The notes: generated by a model from the sequence alone, not told the origin. DNA of 64,000 nt from Mesorhizobium sp. ZC-5 (GCF_025753855.1 NZ_JAOWPT010000004.1:1-64000), one strand, 5' to 3'. Counted from the stretch's first letter, positions 42,925 through 51,894 are shown. Made by a program: numbers and translations.

Positions 42925-43979
42925 TGCCCCGCCTCCGCCAGCCGTAGACCGGTGTCATGGTGAAATACATGCAGTTTTGCCGGGTTGAGGCGGATCGCGA
43001 TCTCTGAGCCGATTGCGCGCCCGCCTTCCGGCCCGACCTTCACATTGACCAGGTCATTACCGACGGTGATACCGAGAAGGACGCTGTCGCCGAGCAATTC
43101 GGAGGAGTAGACACGCCCGCGCAGGTCGCCTTCATCCGCGCCTACCACGCTGACATCCTCCGGGCGCACGCCGAGCACCACAGGCCCGCTGTGGCCGGCA
43201 AGTACCATGGAACCCGCATCATGGCTGAAGCGGCCATCCGAAACGGTGCCTGCCAACAGGTTCATCGGCGGCGAACCGACGAAGCCCGCGACGAAGATAT
43301 TGCCCGGACGCGCATAGATCTCGGCCGGCGTGCCGGACTGCTGGATGCGACCGTCCTTCATGACCACGATACGATCCGCCAGCGTCATCGCTTCGGTCTG
43401 GTCGTGGGTGACATAGATGGTGGTGGTGGCAAGGTCGCGTTGGAGATGCTTCAGCTGCGCGCGCATCGACGTGCGCAGCTTGGCGTCGAGATTGCTCAGC
43501 GGTTCGTCCATGAGGAACAGCCGCGGCGTGCGCACGACGGCGCGCGCCAGCGCCACGCGCTGGCGCTGACCGCCCGACAGCTCGGCCGGACGGCGGTCGA
43601 GCAGGCTCGAAAGCTCGACGCGCGCCGCAGCCGCCTTGACCCGCGTCTCGCGCTCGGCTCTTGGCAGACCACGGACCTTGAGCGGATAGCCGATGTTCTG
43701 GGCCACCGTCATATGGGGGTAGAGGCCGTAATTCTGGAACACCATCGCGAGATCACGGTCGCGAGCGGGGCGGTCGTTGACGCGTGCGCCGTCGATCAGG
43801 ATGTCACCGGCGGTGGGATCCTCCAGCCCCGCGATCATGCGCATCGTTGTCGTCTTACCGCATCCGGAAGGTCCGAGCAGGACGAGAAATTCGCAATCGG
43901 CGATTTCGAGCGACAGATCCTGCACGGCATTGAAGGCGCCGAAGATCTTGGCGACATGGTGGAGCGATACGGTAGCCAC
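42921..43979 (-). CDS. Sugar ABC transporter ATPase (MalK/UgpC type)
   Basis: A 352-residue ATPase with Walker A GPSGCGKTTTMR, signature ELSGGQRQRVALARAV, Walker B LFLMDEPLSNLDAKLR, the switch His (TIYVTHDQTEAM) and a C-terminal TOBE regulatory domain (VVLGVRPEDVSVVGADEGDL). The start is a GTG at 43977-43979. It energises the MalF/MalG-type permeases encoded upstream in the same operon. Confidence 0.95.
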   Translation of the reverse strand: MATVSLHHVAKIFGAFNAVQDLSLEIADCEFLVLLGPSGCGKTTTMRMIAGLEDPTAGDILIDGARVNDRPARDRDLAMVFQNYGLYPHMTVAQNIGYPLKVRGLPRAERETRVKAAAARVELSSLLDRRPAELSGGQRQRVALARAVVRTPRLFLMDEPLSNLDAKLRTSMRAQLKHLQRDLATTTIYVTHDQTEAMTLADRIVVMKDGRIQQSGTPAEIYARPGNIFVAGFVGSPPMNLLAGTVSDGRFSHDAGSMVLAGHSGPVVLGVRPEDVSVVGADEGDLRGRVYSSELLGDSVLLGITVGNDLVNVKVGPEGGRAIGSEIAIRLNPAKLHVFHHDTGLRLAEAGQ

Positions 43980-43981
43980 GA

Positions 43982-45088
43982 TCAGCGGCCTCCAGTCAGG
44001 AAATGAGGATCGAAGGGAAGTGTAAGCGAACGGCCATTGCCGGTGTCGAGCACCAGTGCCTGATCTTCGACGTGAATGGCGGTCACCGCATCGACATCGT
44101 CAGCCAACGGGGCTGCGCCGATGACGTGGCGAATGTCGACGCGGCCATGCGGATCAAGACGAATGGCAGTTGGAATGCCCACCTGATTCATGGGGTTGGG
44201 CTCGATCGAGGCACGGTGGCCAAGCACCGAATAGGCGCAGGCATCCTCGACGCCGAGCACATTGCGGTGGCGCCCGTTCCATGGCGCGTAGCTGCGGCCG
44301 CCGTTCGAGAACCACAACATGGTCATCGGCAGGATTGCCGGGTCCTTGAGCATCAGCGCGACGTCGCGTTCACCGGTCCGCACCACGCTCGACCAGCCGA
44401 GCTTCGATGCTTCGGCCTCAACCAGCATGACGAAATCCTCGTGATCTTCGCCGATTGGGTAGACGCCGAGATCCACGGAGCTGCCGTCGGCCATCGGAAA
44501 AGCGTCAAGCGCATTAGTGCGCGACGGATAGGCAAGGATCGAACGGCCACGCGAGGGCGAATCTTCCAGCGGCTGCGGCGGCGTCTCGGCAAATCGCTTC
44601 GGCGAAACCGAGAGGCGACCGACCTGTGGGAGGCTAACCATCGCGTGGTTGGCAACCGGAATGTCGCCGCTACCGCCTCCAAACACGTGACTTTGATAGA
44701 TGAAGGGATGGTCGTCGCGGAGTGTCAGCCGCTTCACGACGCGCGCACCCATGACCTGGCGGCCAAGCACGAGACTAGCCGTGACGCCTCCGGTGAATTG
44801 CTCGATCTTGGCCACGTCCCAAGGCGAGTTGGCGGTCCAGCCATGCGCCGGCGCCGGCTCCACATCGGCAGCGGCAAACGGCGCGCAGAAGAAGTCGCCG
44901 GCCAGCCGCGCCAGATGCGGCGCATCCTCGGCTCCGGCAACCGGCAGCGGATCGGCCGCCCATGGCGCACTGTGGAACGGCGCAACCATACGCCCATCGC
45001 GCTCGACCTCGATCCGTGCCAGCATGCCGACGGTCAGGTCGACGGCTACGCGAATGCCGCGTGCGGTGATTTCGATGTTGTCGGCCAC
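43982..45088 (-). CDS. Aldose-1-epimerase-like (mutarotase fold) protein
   Basis: A 368-residue protein with a galactose-mutarotase-type beta-sandwich: ARLAGDFFCAPFAAADVEPA, HGWTANSPWDV (candidate catalytic His), 'LTLRDDHPFIYQSHVFGGG' and a C-terminal SLTLPFDPHFL. The start is taken as the GTG at 45086-45088, two bases after the SDR stop and behind a GGGGCGAA ribosome site. Members interconvert sugar anomers, which would help a lactone-forming dehydrogenase. The catalytic Glu is not obvious, so the exact activity is uncertain. Confidence 0.7.
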   Translation of the reverse strand: MADNIEITARGIRVAVDLTVGMLARIEVERDGRMVAPFHSAPWAADPLPVAGAEDAPHLARLAGDFFCAPFAAADVEPAPAHGWTANSPWDVAKIEQFTGGVTASLVLGRQVMGARVVKRLTLRDDHPFIYQSHVFGGGSGDIPVANHAMVSLPQVGRLSVSPKRFAETPPQPLEDSPSRGRSILAYPSRTNALDAFPMADGSSVDLGVYPIGEDHEDFVMLVEAEASKLGWSSVVRTGERDVALMLKDPAILPMTMLWFSNGGRSYAPWNGRHRNVLGVEDACAYSVLGHRASIEPNPMNQVGIPTAIRLDPHGRVDIRHVIGAAPLADDVDAVTAIHVEDQALVLDTGNGRSLTLPFDPHFLTGGR

Positions 45089-45089
45089 C

Positions 45090-45866
45090 TTATTCGCCCC
45101 GCACCACAAGACCACCATCGACGCGCAGGATCTCGCCGGTTATGAACGACGCCCTGCTGCTCGCCAGGAAAGTGACCGCGTCGGCCACCTCGTGAGCCTC
45201 GCCGAAACGGCCGATCGGGTGGGCGTTGTTCCAGGTGTCGATCAGCGCCTGCGGATCGTCGATCGTTTCAAAGATGCGCTGGTTGAGCGGCGTCATGATC
45301 GTGCCCGGCGCTACCGCATTGACCCGTATCCCGAGCGGCGCGAGGTCGATCGCCGTCTGCTGTGTCAACGCGTTGATGCCGCCCTTGGCCGCCGCATACG
45401 CCGCCCAGCCCTTGAAGCCGGTAAGTGCCTGAGCCGAAGACATGTTTACGATGGCGCCCGCGCCGCGTTTGATCATCTCCGGCACCACCACCTTCATGCC
45501 GCGCCAGACGCTGGTCAGATTGGTGTTGATGACGGTGTTCCAATCGCTTTCCTCGATCTGGTCGACACGCCCGCCGAGAGCACGCGCTGCGTTGTTGACG
45601 AGAATGTCGATACCGCCGAATTTCTCGATCGCGGCAGCGGCCATCGCCTGCATGTCGGCCATCAGCGAAACGTCGGTCCTGACGAAAAGTACCTTGCCGC
45701 CCGCAGCTGTAATCGCCGCCACGGTCGCGTCTCCTTCCGTCTCGTCGATATCGGCGACAACCACCGATGCGCCACCCTTGGCGAAGGCCTCGGCGCAAGC
45801 CTTGCCGATGCCCATCGCAGCTCCCGTGACGATCGCAACCTTGCCTTCGAATTCACCTGCGTTCAT
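45090..45866 (-). CDS. Short-chain dehydrogenase/reductase
   Basis: A 258-residue classical SDR: cofactor motif VTGAAMGIGKACAEAF with a following acidic residue (VVADIDETEGD) that favours NAD, NNAARALGG, catalytic Ser in MSSAQALTGF, and the Tyr-x-x-x-Lys pair in WAAYAAAKGG. The ATG at 45864-45866 lies three bases after the crotonase stop. In this operon it is the best candidate for oxidising the imported sugar at C1 to a lactone, which the SMP-30 enzyme would open. Confidence 0.92.
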   Translation of the reverse strand: MNAGEFEGKVAIVTGAAMGIGKACAEAFAKGGASVVVADIDETEGDATVAAITAAGGKVLFVRTDVSLMADMQAMAAAAIEKFGGIDILVNNAARALGGRVDQIEESDWNTVINTNLTSVWRGMKVVVPEMIKRGAGAIVNMSSAQALTGFKGWAAYAAAKGGINALTQQTAIDLAPLGIRVNAVAPGTIMTPLNQRIFETIDDPQALIDTWNNAHPIGRFGEAHEVADAVTFLASSRASFITGEILRVDGGLVVRGE

Positions 45867-45868
45867 TG

Positions 45869-46654
45869 TCACTTGCCCTTGAATTCCGGTTGCCGCTTGT
45901 CGAGGAAAGCTTCGATGCCTTCCTGGCCGTCCTCTGTCGAGTAGAGCCGCAAAAGCACCTCCTGCTCGAAGGACTGGGCCACCGGCAACGGCGCATCAAA
46001 GCCCTGCCGGATCAGCCGCTTCATCTCGGTCTGGGCGCGCGGCGCGATCTTCAGCATGGCGCGGGCGCGGGCGAGTGCTGTCTCAGTCAGCGCTTCGTCG
46101 GCGGTCACCTCGACCGCCAGTCCAAGCTGAAACGCGCGTTCGCCGGTGATGCGGCGGGCGCCCAGCATGATGTCGGAAGCGACGATCTTGCCGACCGCGC
46201 GGGTCAGGCGCTGCGTGCCGCCGCCGCCCGGTGACAGACCGAGCTGGCCCTCCGGCAGGCCAAGGCGCGCCGAGGTTGCGCAAACGATCAAGTCGCAGCA
46301 CAGCGCCAGTTCGAAGCCGCCGCCCAGCGCATAACCGCGGATCGCGGCAATGGTCGGTTGCGGCAAGGCCTCCAGCTTGTCGAAGACACGCCGGCTCTCG
46401 AACTGATAGGCCGCGAAGGCCTCCGTCCGGTTGCCGCGGTATTCGGCAATGTCGGCGCCGGCGACGAAAGCCCTGTCGCCGGCACCGGTCAGGATGACGA
46501 CGCGCACAGCGGGGTCGACGGCGATCGCGTCGAGCTCATGCTCCAGCGCGCGAATCGCTGGCGTGGAAAGCGCGTTCAGCTTGTCCGGCCGGTTGAAGGT
46601 CAGCCGGACGATGCCCGGCTCGACAAGATTGCGAAGAAGCGGTTGGTCGGTCAT
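45869..46654 (-). CDS. Enoyl-CoA hydratase/isomerase (crotonase family)
   Basis: A 261-residue crotonase-fold protein. The CoA-thioester oxyanion hole is set by FVAGADIAEY and RGYALGGGFELALCCDLIVC. The first catalytic Glu is retained (GLPEGQLGLSPGGGGTQRL), while the position of the second Glu (A-x-E-M in fatty-acid hydratases) reads ASDIML with Asp, so it may not be a standard hydratase. It sits in a sugar-transport operon together with a CoA-transferase, implying a CoA-bound intermediate. The ATG is at 46652-46654. Confidence 0.9.
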   Translation of the reverse strand: MTDQPLLRNLVEPGIVRLTFNRPDKLNALSTPAIRALEHELDAIAVDPAVRVVILTGAGDRAFVAGADIAEYRGNRTEAFAAYQFESRRVFDKLEALPQPTIAAIRGYALGGGFELALCCDLIVCATSARLGLPEGQLGLSPGGGGTQRLTRAVGKIVASDIMLGARRITGERAFQLGLAVEVTADEALTETALARARAMLKIAPRAQTEMKRLIRQGFDAPLPVAQSFEQEVLLRLYSTEDGQEGIEAFLDKRQPEFKGK

Positions 46655-46659
46655 TCGGC

Positions 46660-47490
46660 CTAGCCTTTCACTGCGCCTGCTGTAAGCCCGGCGACGAACT
46701 GCCGCTGAAGCAGGAAGAAGATGACGATGACGGGCAGCGAGATCAGCACCGAACTCGCCATCAGCTCGCCATAGCGGATGCCGTACTGCCCGATGAAATC
46801 GTTCATGCCGACCGGAAGGGTTCGCATATCCTTGGTTGAGGTGAAGGACAGTGCGAACAGAAACTCCTGCCAGGTGACGATCAGGACAAAGACGCTGGTG
46901 GCGACGATGCCGGGGCGACAGAGCGGCACGATGATCTCGATGAAGGTGCGCAGCGGCCCTGCCCCGTCGATCGCCGCAGCCTCTTCGAGCGTGAGCGGCA
47001 GATTGGCCATGAAGCCGCGCAGCATCCAGATCGCCACGGGCAGCGTGACGGTGACGTAGGCAAGCACCAGCGAGGTATAGGTGTTGAGCAGGTCGGCCGA
47101 GCGCATCAGCTTGTAGATCGGAATGATGATTGCGCTGGCGGGGAACATCTGCGCCACGATGACAAGGGTCATGGCGACGGTCAGCAATCTGAACTGCGAC
47201 CGCGTGAAGGCATATGCCGCAAACAGCGCGAGCGAGACCGTGATGACCACCGTCAGCAGCGAAACGATCACCGAATTGACGAAATAGGTGCGGAACTCGG
47301 GGCGGAATGCGTTGATGTAATTGTCCAGCGTCGGATCCTGCGGCCATAGCCGCGCGGGTATGGCGAACGGTTCTGCGGCCGGTTTCAGGGAAACCGAGAC
47401 CATCCAGAAGAACGGCGCCAGGATGACGAGCCCGAGCACGATGTTGAGCGCCAGCAATCCGGCTCGCCGTGCGTTGAAGGACTGGTTCAT
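46660..47490 (-). CDS. Sugar ABC permease (MalG type)
   Basis: A 276-residue permease with six predicted helices and the EAA loop LTLEEAAAIDGAGPLRTFIE. The N-terminus is short (MNQSFNARRAGLLALNIVLG), as in MalG-type subunits. Its start overlaps the MalF-type stop by four bases. Confidence 0.95.
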   Translation of the reverse strand: MNQSFNARRAGLLALNIVLGLVILAPFFWMVSVSLKPAAEPFAIPARLWPQDPTLDNYINAFRPEFRTYFVNSVIVSLLTVVITVSLALFAAYAFTRSQFRLLTVAMTLVIVAQMFPASAIIIPIYKLMRSADLLNTYTSLVLAYVTVTLPVAIWMLRGFMANLPLTLEEAAAIDGAGPLRTFIEIIVPLCRPGIVATSVFVLIVTWQEFLFALSFTSTKDMRTLPVGMNDFIGQYGIRYGELMASSVLISLPVIVIFFLLQRQFVAGLTAGAVKG

Positions 47491-48371
47491 GCCGGCTTCC
47501 TCCGCAACGCCCTGCGCTGGACGATGAAGTAGAGGGTGATCATCAGCGCCAGCACCAGGATCGAGAAGACGCCGTAGACCGCCGCCTCGCCGAAGCGGAA
47601 CTGGCCGAAGCCAAGCTCGTAGATGCGGGTTGGGAAGATGTGCGTGGCGTTCTGCGGGCCGCCGCGCGTCAGCACCCAGATCATGTCGAAATAATTGAAG
47701 GTCAATATCGTCGTCAGAATGAAGTTGATGACGATAACGTCGCGCATGCCGGGCAGCACGACATCGAAAAGCCTGCGCACCGGCCCCGCGCCATCGATGG
47801 TCGCCGCCTCGACCTGCTCCTGGTCAACCGTCTGCAGCGCCGCCAGATAGACGATGCAGGAGAACGGAAAGCCTTTCCACACCGCCGCGACGATGGCGCT
47901 TGCCATCGCCGTCTGCGGTTCCGCAAGCCAAGCGACGCCATGGTCGCTCAGGCCGAGGCTGATCAGCACCGAATTGATCAGGCCGAGCTGCGGGTCGTAC
48001 ATGAAACGCCAGAGGATGGCAGCGACGACACCGGGCAGCACCCAGGGCAACAGCACCAGCGAGCGCATGATGCCCTGGCCGGGCAGCTTCTGGTTGAGCA
48101 GCAATGCCGCGCCGAATCCCGCGAGGTTCTGCAGGACGACCACCCCGACCGTCCAGACGAGCGAATTCCATACGATGGTCGCGAAAGCCGGGTCGGCGAG
48201 AATCCGACGGTAGGCCGCCAGGCCCTCCAATTTCGGTACGGGGCTGATGAACGATGTCGAATAGAGGCTTTCGATGAACGTGCCGACCATAGGGTAGTAC
48301 ATGAACACGGCAACCAGCAGCAGTGCCGGTGCCGCAAACAGCCATGCGAGCCAGGTTTCGCGTTGTGTCAT
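47487..48371 (-). CDS. Sugar ABC permease (MalF/UgpA type)
   Basis: A 294-residue permease with six predicted helices and the EAA loop QVEAATIDGAGPVRRLFDVV. The ATG at 48369-48371 gives MTQRETWLAWLFAAPALLLV and follows a GGA-containing ribosome site. A frame extends further to 48392 but has no support. It works with the MalG-type subunit. Confidence 0.95.
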   Translation of the reverse strand: MTQRETWLAWLFAAPALLLVAVFMYYPMVGTFIESLYSTSFISPVPKLEGLAAYRRILADPAFATIVWNSLVWTVGVVVLQNLAGFGAALLLNQKLPGQGIMRSLVLLPWVLPGVVAAILWRFMYDPQLGLINSVLISLGLSDHGVAWLAEPQTAMASAIVAAVWKGFPFSCIVYLAALQTVDQEQVEAATIDGAGPVRRLFDVVLPGMRDVIVINFILTTILTFNYFDMIWVLTRGGPQNATHIFPTRIYELGFGQFRFGEAAVYGVFSILVLALMITLYFIVQRRALRRKPA

Positions 48372-48387
48372 TGTAAGTCCAGAAGGG

Positions 48388-48412
48388 GGCACCGGGTCGC
48401 CGACCCAGTGCC
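48388..48412 (-). terminator. Stem-loop between binding-protein and permease genes
   Basis: GGCACCGGGTC and GACCCAGTGCC form an 11-base-pair stem with a three-base loop (one G-U pair in the minus-strand RNA). It lies between the binding-protein stop and the MalF-type start. No run of T follows, so it is probably a 3' mRNA stabiliser or attenuator that keeps the binding protein in excess. Confidence 0.7.
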
Positions 48413-48416
48413 ATTC

Positions 48417-49637
48417 CTAGTTCAGCGCGTCGATTGCGGCGCAGGCCTTTTCGGCAGCCTGCTTCGGATCCGTGCCGCCATAGACGTCCTGCGCCAGCGT
48501 CACCTCGATGTCGGAAACTTCGAGGTAGCGGGGCGAGAGCGGCCGGGGCGCTGCATTTTCCAGATGTGTCATGATGCGGTCGGCACCCTTGCGGTTGGCT
48601 TCGAGGAACGTCTTGGCCGCCTTCACATTTGCCGGGATGAGGTCGACGACAGCGCCGTTGACGTCCTCGCGGGTCATGAACTGGACGAACTTCCAGGCAG
48701 CCTCCTTGTTGGGCGAGGATTCGTAGATCGCCAGGTTCCAGCCGCCGTAAGTGCCGATCGGTGTCTTGCCTTCCGGCGCGTGGCCGACGACAAAGTCCCA
48801 GTCGAGTTTGGACTTCTGTAGGGTAGGCTGTTCCAGCGCCGGCCAGAACTCGAGCGCCAGCGATCCGTTGAGGAACAACTCGCGCATGGCGCCGGAATCG
48901 GCGTTCATGATGCCTTTCGGCGCGTAGGGCACGAGCGATTGCAGATAGGACAGCGCACCGACGGCCTCGCTGCTGGTCAGCGCGCATTTGCCGGCATCAT
49001 CGAGCACCTTGCCGCCGTTCGAGAAGATGAAGGAGTTCATGACGACGACGGTGTCCTCGCCCTTGTGGCCGAACAGGCCGATGCCGTAGCGGCCCTTGGA
49101 CTCGTCGGTAAGTTTCTCGGCGGCCGCCTTCAGGCCTTCGAACGTCGCGATCGAGGCCGGATCGATGCCGGCTTCCTTGAACAGCGCGTTATTGACGAAA
49201 GAGAAGGACCACACGTCGACGTTGAAGGGGATGCCCCAGAGCTTGCCGTCATAGTTGGCCGATTCCCATGCGCCCTTGAAGAACGCGTCGGCGCTGAGAC
49301 CGGATGCCTTGGCCTGCTCGTCGAGCGGCATGACGGCGCCGGCGGCGGCGAAAGCGCCGACCCAGATCTGGTCGAGCGTCGAAACGTCGGGCGCATTGCC
49401 GCCCTGCACGGCGGTCAGCAGCCGCTGCTGGTATTCCGGATACGGAATGGTCGTGACCTCGACCTTGATGTTCGGGTTCTCGGCCTCGAAGCGTTTCACC
49501 GCCTCCTGCTGGAACTGGCTGAGGCCGGATTCGGTCTGCTGGTTGTCCCAGAACTTGAGCGTGATCTTCTCCTGCGCCGTCGCTGAAAACGTCAACGAGG
49601 TCAGGGCGGTAGCGGCAAGCAATGTCGTCAGTTTCAT
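48417..49637 (-). CDS. Family 1 sugar-binding periplasmic protein
   Basis: A 406-residue exported binding protein. The signal peptide spans about 1-21 (MKLTTLLAATALTSLTFSAT). The SBP_bac_1 fold is clear (KITLKFWDNQQTESGLSQFQ, VEVTTIPYPEYQQRLLTAVQ, 'APDVSTLDQIWVGAFAAAG'). Two Cys residues are present. It delivers an unidentified sugar or sugar derivative to the MalF/MalG/MalK-type system and is 32 bases from the upstream hybrid regulator. Confidence 0.95.
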   Translation of the reverse strand: MKLTTLLAATALTSLTFSATAQEKITLKFWDNQQTESGLSQFQQEAVKRFEAENPNIKVEVTTIPYPEYQQRLLTAVQGGNAPDVSTLDQIWVGAFAAAGAVMPLDEQAKASGLSADAFFKGAWESANYDGKLWGIPFNVDVWSFSFVNNALFKEAGIDPASIATFEGLKAAAEKLTDESKGRYGIGLFGHKGEDTVVVMNSFIFSNGGKVLDDAGKCALTSSEAVGALSYLQSLVPYAPKGIMNADSGAMRELFLNGSLALEFWPALEQPTLQKSKLDWDFVVGHAPEGKTPIGTYGGWNLAIYESSPNKEAAWKFVQFMTREDVNGAVVDLIPANVKAAKTFLEANRKGADRIMTHLENAAPRPLSPRYLEVSDIEVTLAQDVYGGTDPKQAAEKACAAIDALN

Positions 49638-49669
49638 TTTATTCCTCCCGGTTATGGTTTTGCTTTTGG

Positions 49670-51406
49670 TCAGGCTGCGTCGGCCTCCACCGACGCGGTT
49701 TGGGGTGTCGTTGCCGCCGCTTCGTCGGCGATGGTCAGCGCCACGCCCGCCGCGGCCAATGCGAGGCGGTCGGCTGGCAGGGAGCCGGTGTCGGTGATTA
49801 CCTCGGCAACGGCGCGAAGCGGCACGATGCGATTATTGGCATCGACGGCGACGATCGAATGATCGGCGAGAACGCAGATCTCGCGCCCCGCTTCGGCAAA
49901 GCGGCGCGCGGCGAGCGCCATTCTCTCGTCGGCAGAGGAAGGCCCGAACCGTGCGGTCAACCCATCGACCGACAGAAACACGCGGTCGACGCGCAAAGTC
50001 TCGAACAAGGCCCCGAGGCTCGGGCCGACGAGGCAGCGGTACTTCGGATAGTATTCGCCGCTGGTGAGGATGACTTTCACCCCCGGATTGCCGGCCAGAA
50101 ATTCCATGATCTCGAGGGAGTTGGTGACGACAGTGACGTCGGACGCGCTGGCCAGTTCCCTGGCCAGCATGAGGCCGATCTCGCCGGCATTGATGGCAAT
50201 CGTCTCGCCCGGCTTCACCTTGCGGACCGCGGTTTGCACGATCAAGCGCCGGAGTTCGCCGATTTCGCGCGCGATGCCTGCCTGCGGGGCGGCGACGCGC
50301 AATTCCATGCCGAGCGCGTCCGCCCGGCTCCGCATGGCGCGCATCATGTTGCGGTACCAGTCGTGCGCCGGATAGTGCGGCACGAAGCCGATGACGCGCT
50401 TGCCGGTCGTGGGCACAGCAGCAGCCGAGGGCGGCGACAGCCGATCAGCCGCCTCGTCGCGCAACGCCCAGCCATCCGTCCGCCGCTGGTAAAACTCACC
50501 CAGCGTCTCATTCGTCAGTATCGCATGCGGGGTGCGGATGCTTTTTGGCAGTTCTTCGCCATCCAGCGCGGCAGCCAGCGCGTCGATCGACATCTTGCCG
50601 ACGATTTCCGGAAACAGCGCCGCGCACGCACGCAGCTTGCGCCCAACGCTCAAGGCTTCGAAAAGCGCGCCGCCCTCGCCGCCGACGCAGAAGCCGGAAA
50701 TACTGGACAGCCCTGCCCTGTCGGACGCCTCGAGCGCTGCCAGGATCGAATGGTCGTTCACGCCGAAGGCGACATTGATGCCGGGATGGACCGCGCAAGC
50801 ATCGAGGCTCACATTGAGTGCATCGCGAAACCGCCCACGGCCGTCGACCCGCCAGCTCTCGACCTTGCCCTTGAAGGTTTCCGAGAAGCCCTTCAGGAAG
50901 CCATCGCACCGGCTGCGCGTGTTCGGCAACCGGTCCAGCGAGACCAGCAGCACACGCGCCGACTTCAGTTGGCCGGAGAGCAGCCGGCCGGCGCGATTGC
51001 CGAGTTCGCGCCCGACGGCGAAATTGTCGGGACCGATATAGACGCCGCCCTCCTGCTCGGACGACTCCGCCAGGAACGGAATGCGCCGGCGGCGGACCAT
51101 GCTGCGCAGCGTGTCAGCGCCGCGCCCTTCGATCGGCGGCAGCACGATCGCATCGACATCGCCGATCTGTCCTTCGATCGGATGACGGGTCGTCGGGCTC
51201 TCCGCCAGACCGGCCCCGAGGCGCGATACCGAACCATGCCGGCGGACAAGCAATCCCCTTTCCGCCATCTCGGCGACGTCGCGACGCACGGTGACCGCCG
51301 ACACGCGGCCGAGGCGGCGCGCGACCTCCTGGATCGACAGCAACTCGCTCTCGCTTAGCAAGGACAGGATCCTGCCTTGCCGATCTGATTTGATCGAATT
51401 GATCAT
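49670..51406 (-). CDS. Hybrid regulator: DeoR HTH, inserted sugar-binding domain, DeoR sensor
   Basis: A 578-residue regulator of unusual build. Residues 1-60 are a DeoR-type winged helix (LLSIQEVARRLGRVSAVTVR, RRDVAEMAERGLLVRRHGSV). Residues about 82-305 resemble most of a type I periplasmic binding domain (DAIVLPPIEG, NVAFGVNDHSILAALEASDR). Residues 336-374 (KRVIGFVPHYPAHDWYRNMM and on) look like the first strand-helix-strand of such a domain, displaced to its end. Residues 378-550 match the DeoR C-terminal sensor (ETIAINAGE, VTVVTNSLEIMEFL, VLADHSIV). It heads the minus-strand operon and probably senses the imported sugar or its metabolite. Confidence 0.8.
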   Translation of the reverse strand: MINSIKSDRQGRILSLLSESELLSIQEVARRLGRVSAVTVRRDVAEMAERGLLVRRHGSVSRLGAGLAESPTTRHPIEGQIGDVDAIVLPPIEGRGADTLRSMVRRRRIPFLAESSEQEGGVYIGPDNFAVGRELGNRAGRLLSGQLKSARVLLVSLDRLPNTRSRCDGFLKGFSETFKGKVESWRVDGRGRFRDALNVSLDACAVHPGINVAFGVNDHSILAALEASDRAGLSSISGFCVGGEGGALFEALSVGRKLRACAALFPEIVGKMSIDALAAALDGEELPKSIRTPHAILTNETLGEFYQRRTDGWALRDEAADRLSPPSAAAVPTTGKRVIGFVPHYPAHDWYRNMMRAMRSRADALGMELRVAAPQAGIAREIGELRRLIVQTAVRKVKPGETIAINAGEIGLMLARELASASDVTVVTNSLEIMEFLAGNPGVKVILTSGEYYPKYRCLVGPSLGALFETLRVDRVFLSVDGLTARFGPSSADERMALAARRFAEAGREICVLADHSIVAVDANNRIVPLRAVAEVITDTGSLPADRLALAAAGVALTIADEAAATTPQTASVEADAA

Positions 51407-51409
51407 TTT
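51396..51409. promoter_or_regulatory. Regulator-gene proximal operator candidate
   Basis: The minus strand reads AAAATGATCAATTC across the start codon of the hybrid regulator gene. It matches the palindrome 86 bases upstream in 12 of 14 positions. Binding here would block the regulator's own translation-start region. Confidence 0.45.
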
Positions 51410-51894
51410 CTCTGCGCCATTTTATGCGCAAAGTACACCAAATAGCTCGCCGAAGATCAATCTTGCGATGCAATGATTGCTAAAATGATCATTTTGATCG
51501 ATTGAGCCAAACTGTGGTGGAAGACTGGGCGGGAGGATTTACGCGGGAATCGGTCCAGGCTGACGCTCGCCGCGATCAGGCGGCCCGATACGTCCGTAGC
51601 GCGATCGGACCGGTTGCCTTGACTTCCCGGATCGCTTCACCAACTATGATGCCATGAGCAGCGCAACCAAAATCCGTCGCGATTTTCTTTTCCGGGTTTG
51701 TCCCATCGCGGGATACTAACCCCCGGCTCGGCTGCCATGCGCGCCCCGGGCCGAGGGGCGAGCATGTAAACTCACATGTGACATCTCCGCAGGATCGCCT
51801 GCGGCACCGGCGCACTCCCCAACAACTTTTCGCCAGATCGGCAACCGCATTCGATGCCAGCGGCATCGGGCGGTCGGAACACGAGTTTTTTGAA
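51407..51894. other. Divergent region between island B and the Rnk-like genes
   Basis: About 490 bases separating the hybrid regulator gene from the first Rnk-like gene. The left part is AT-rich and carries the operator candidates. The right part is GC-rich and has open frames on both strands without recognisable domains. A plus-strand frame continuous with the Rnk-like protein extends back to 51778. Confidence 0.4.
51482..51495. promoter_or_regulatory. 14-bp perfect palindrome upstream of the hybrid regulator
   Basis: AAAATGATCATTTT is a perfect palindrome in the AT-rich upstream region, with additional TGATCG/GATCAA motifs nearby. A second related site overlaps the regulator start codon. 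DeoR-family proteins bind repeated short motifs near their own promoters (known), so this is the leading operator candidate. Confidence 0.55.
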
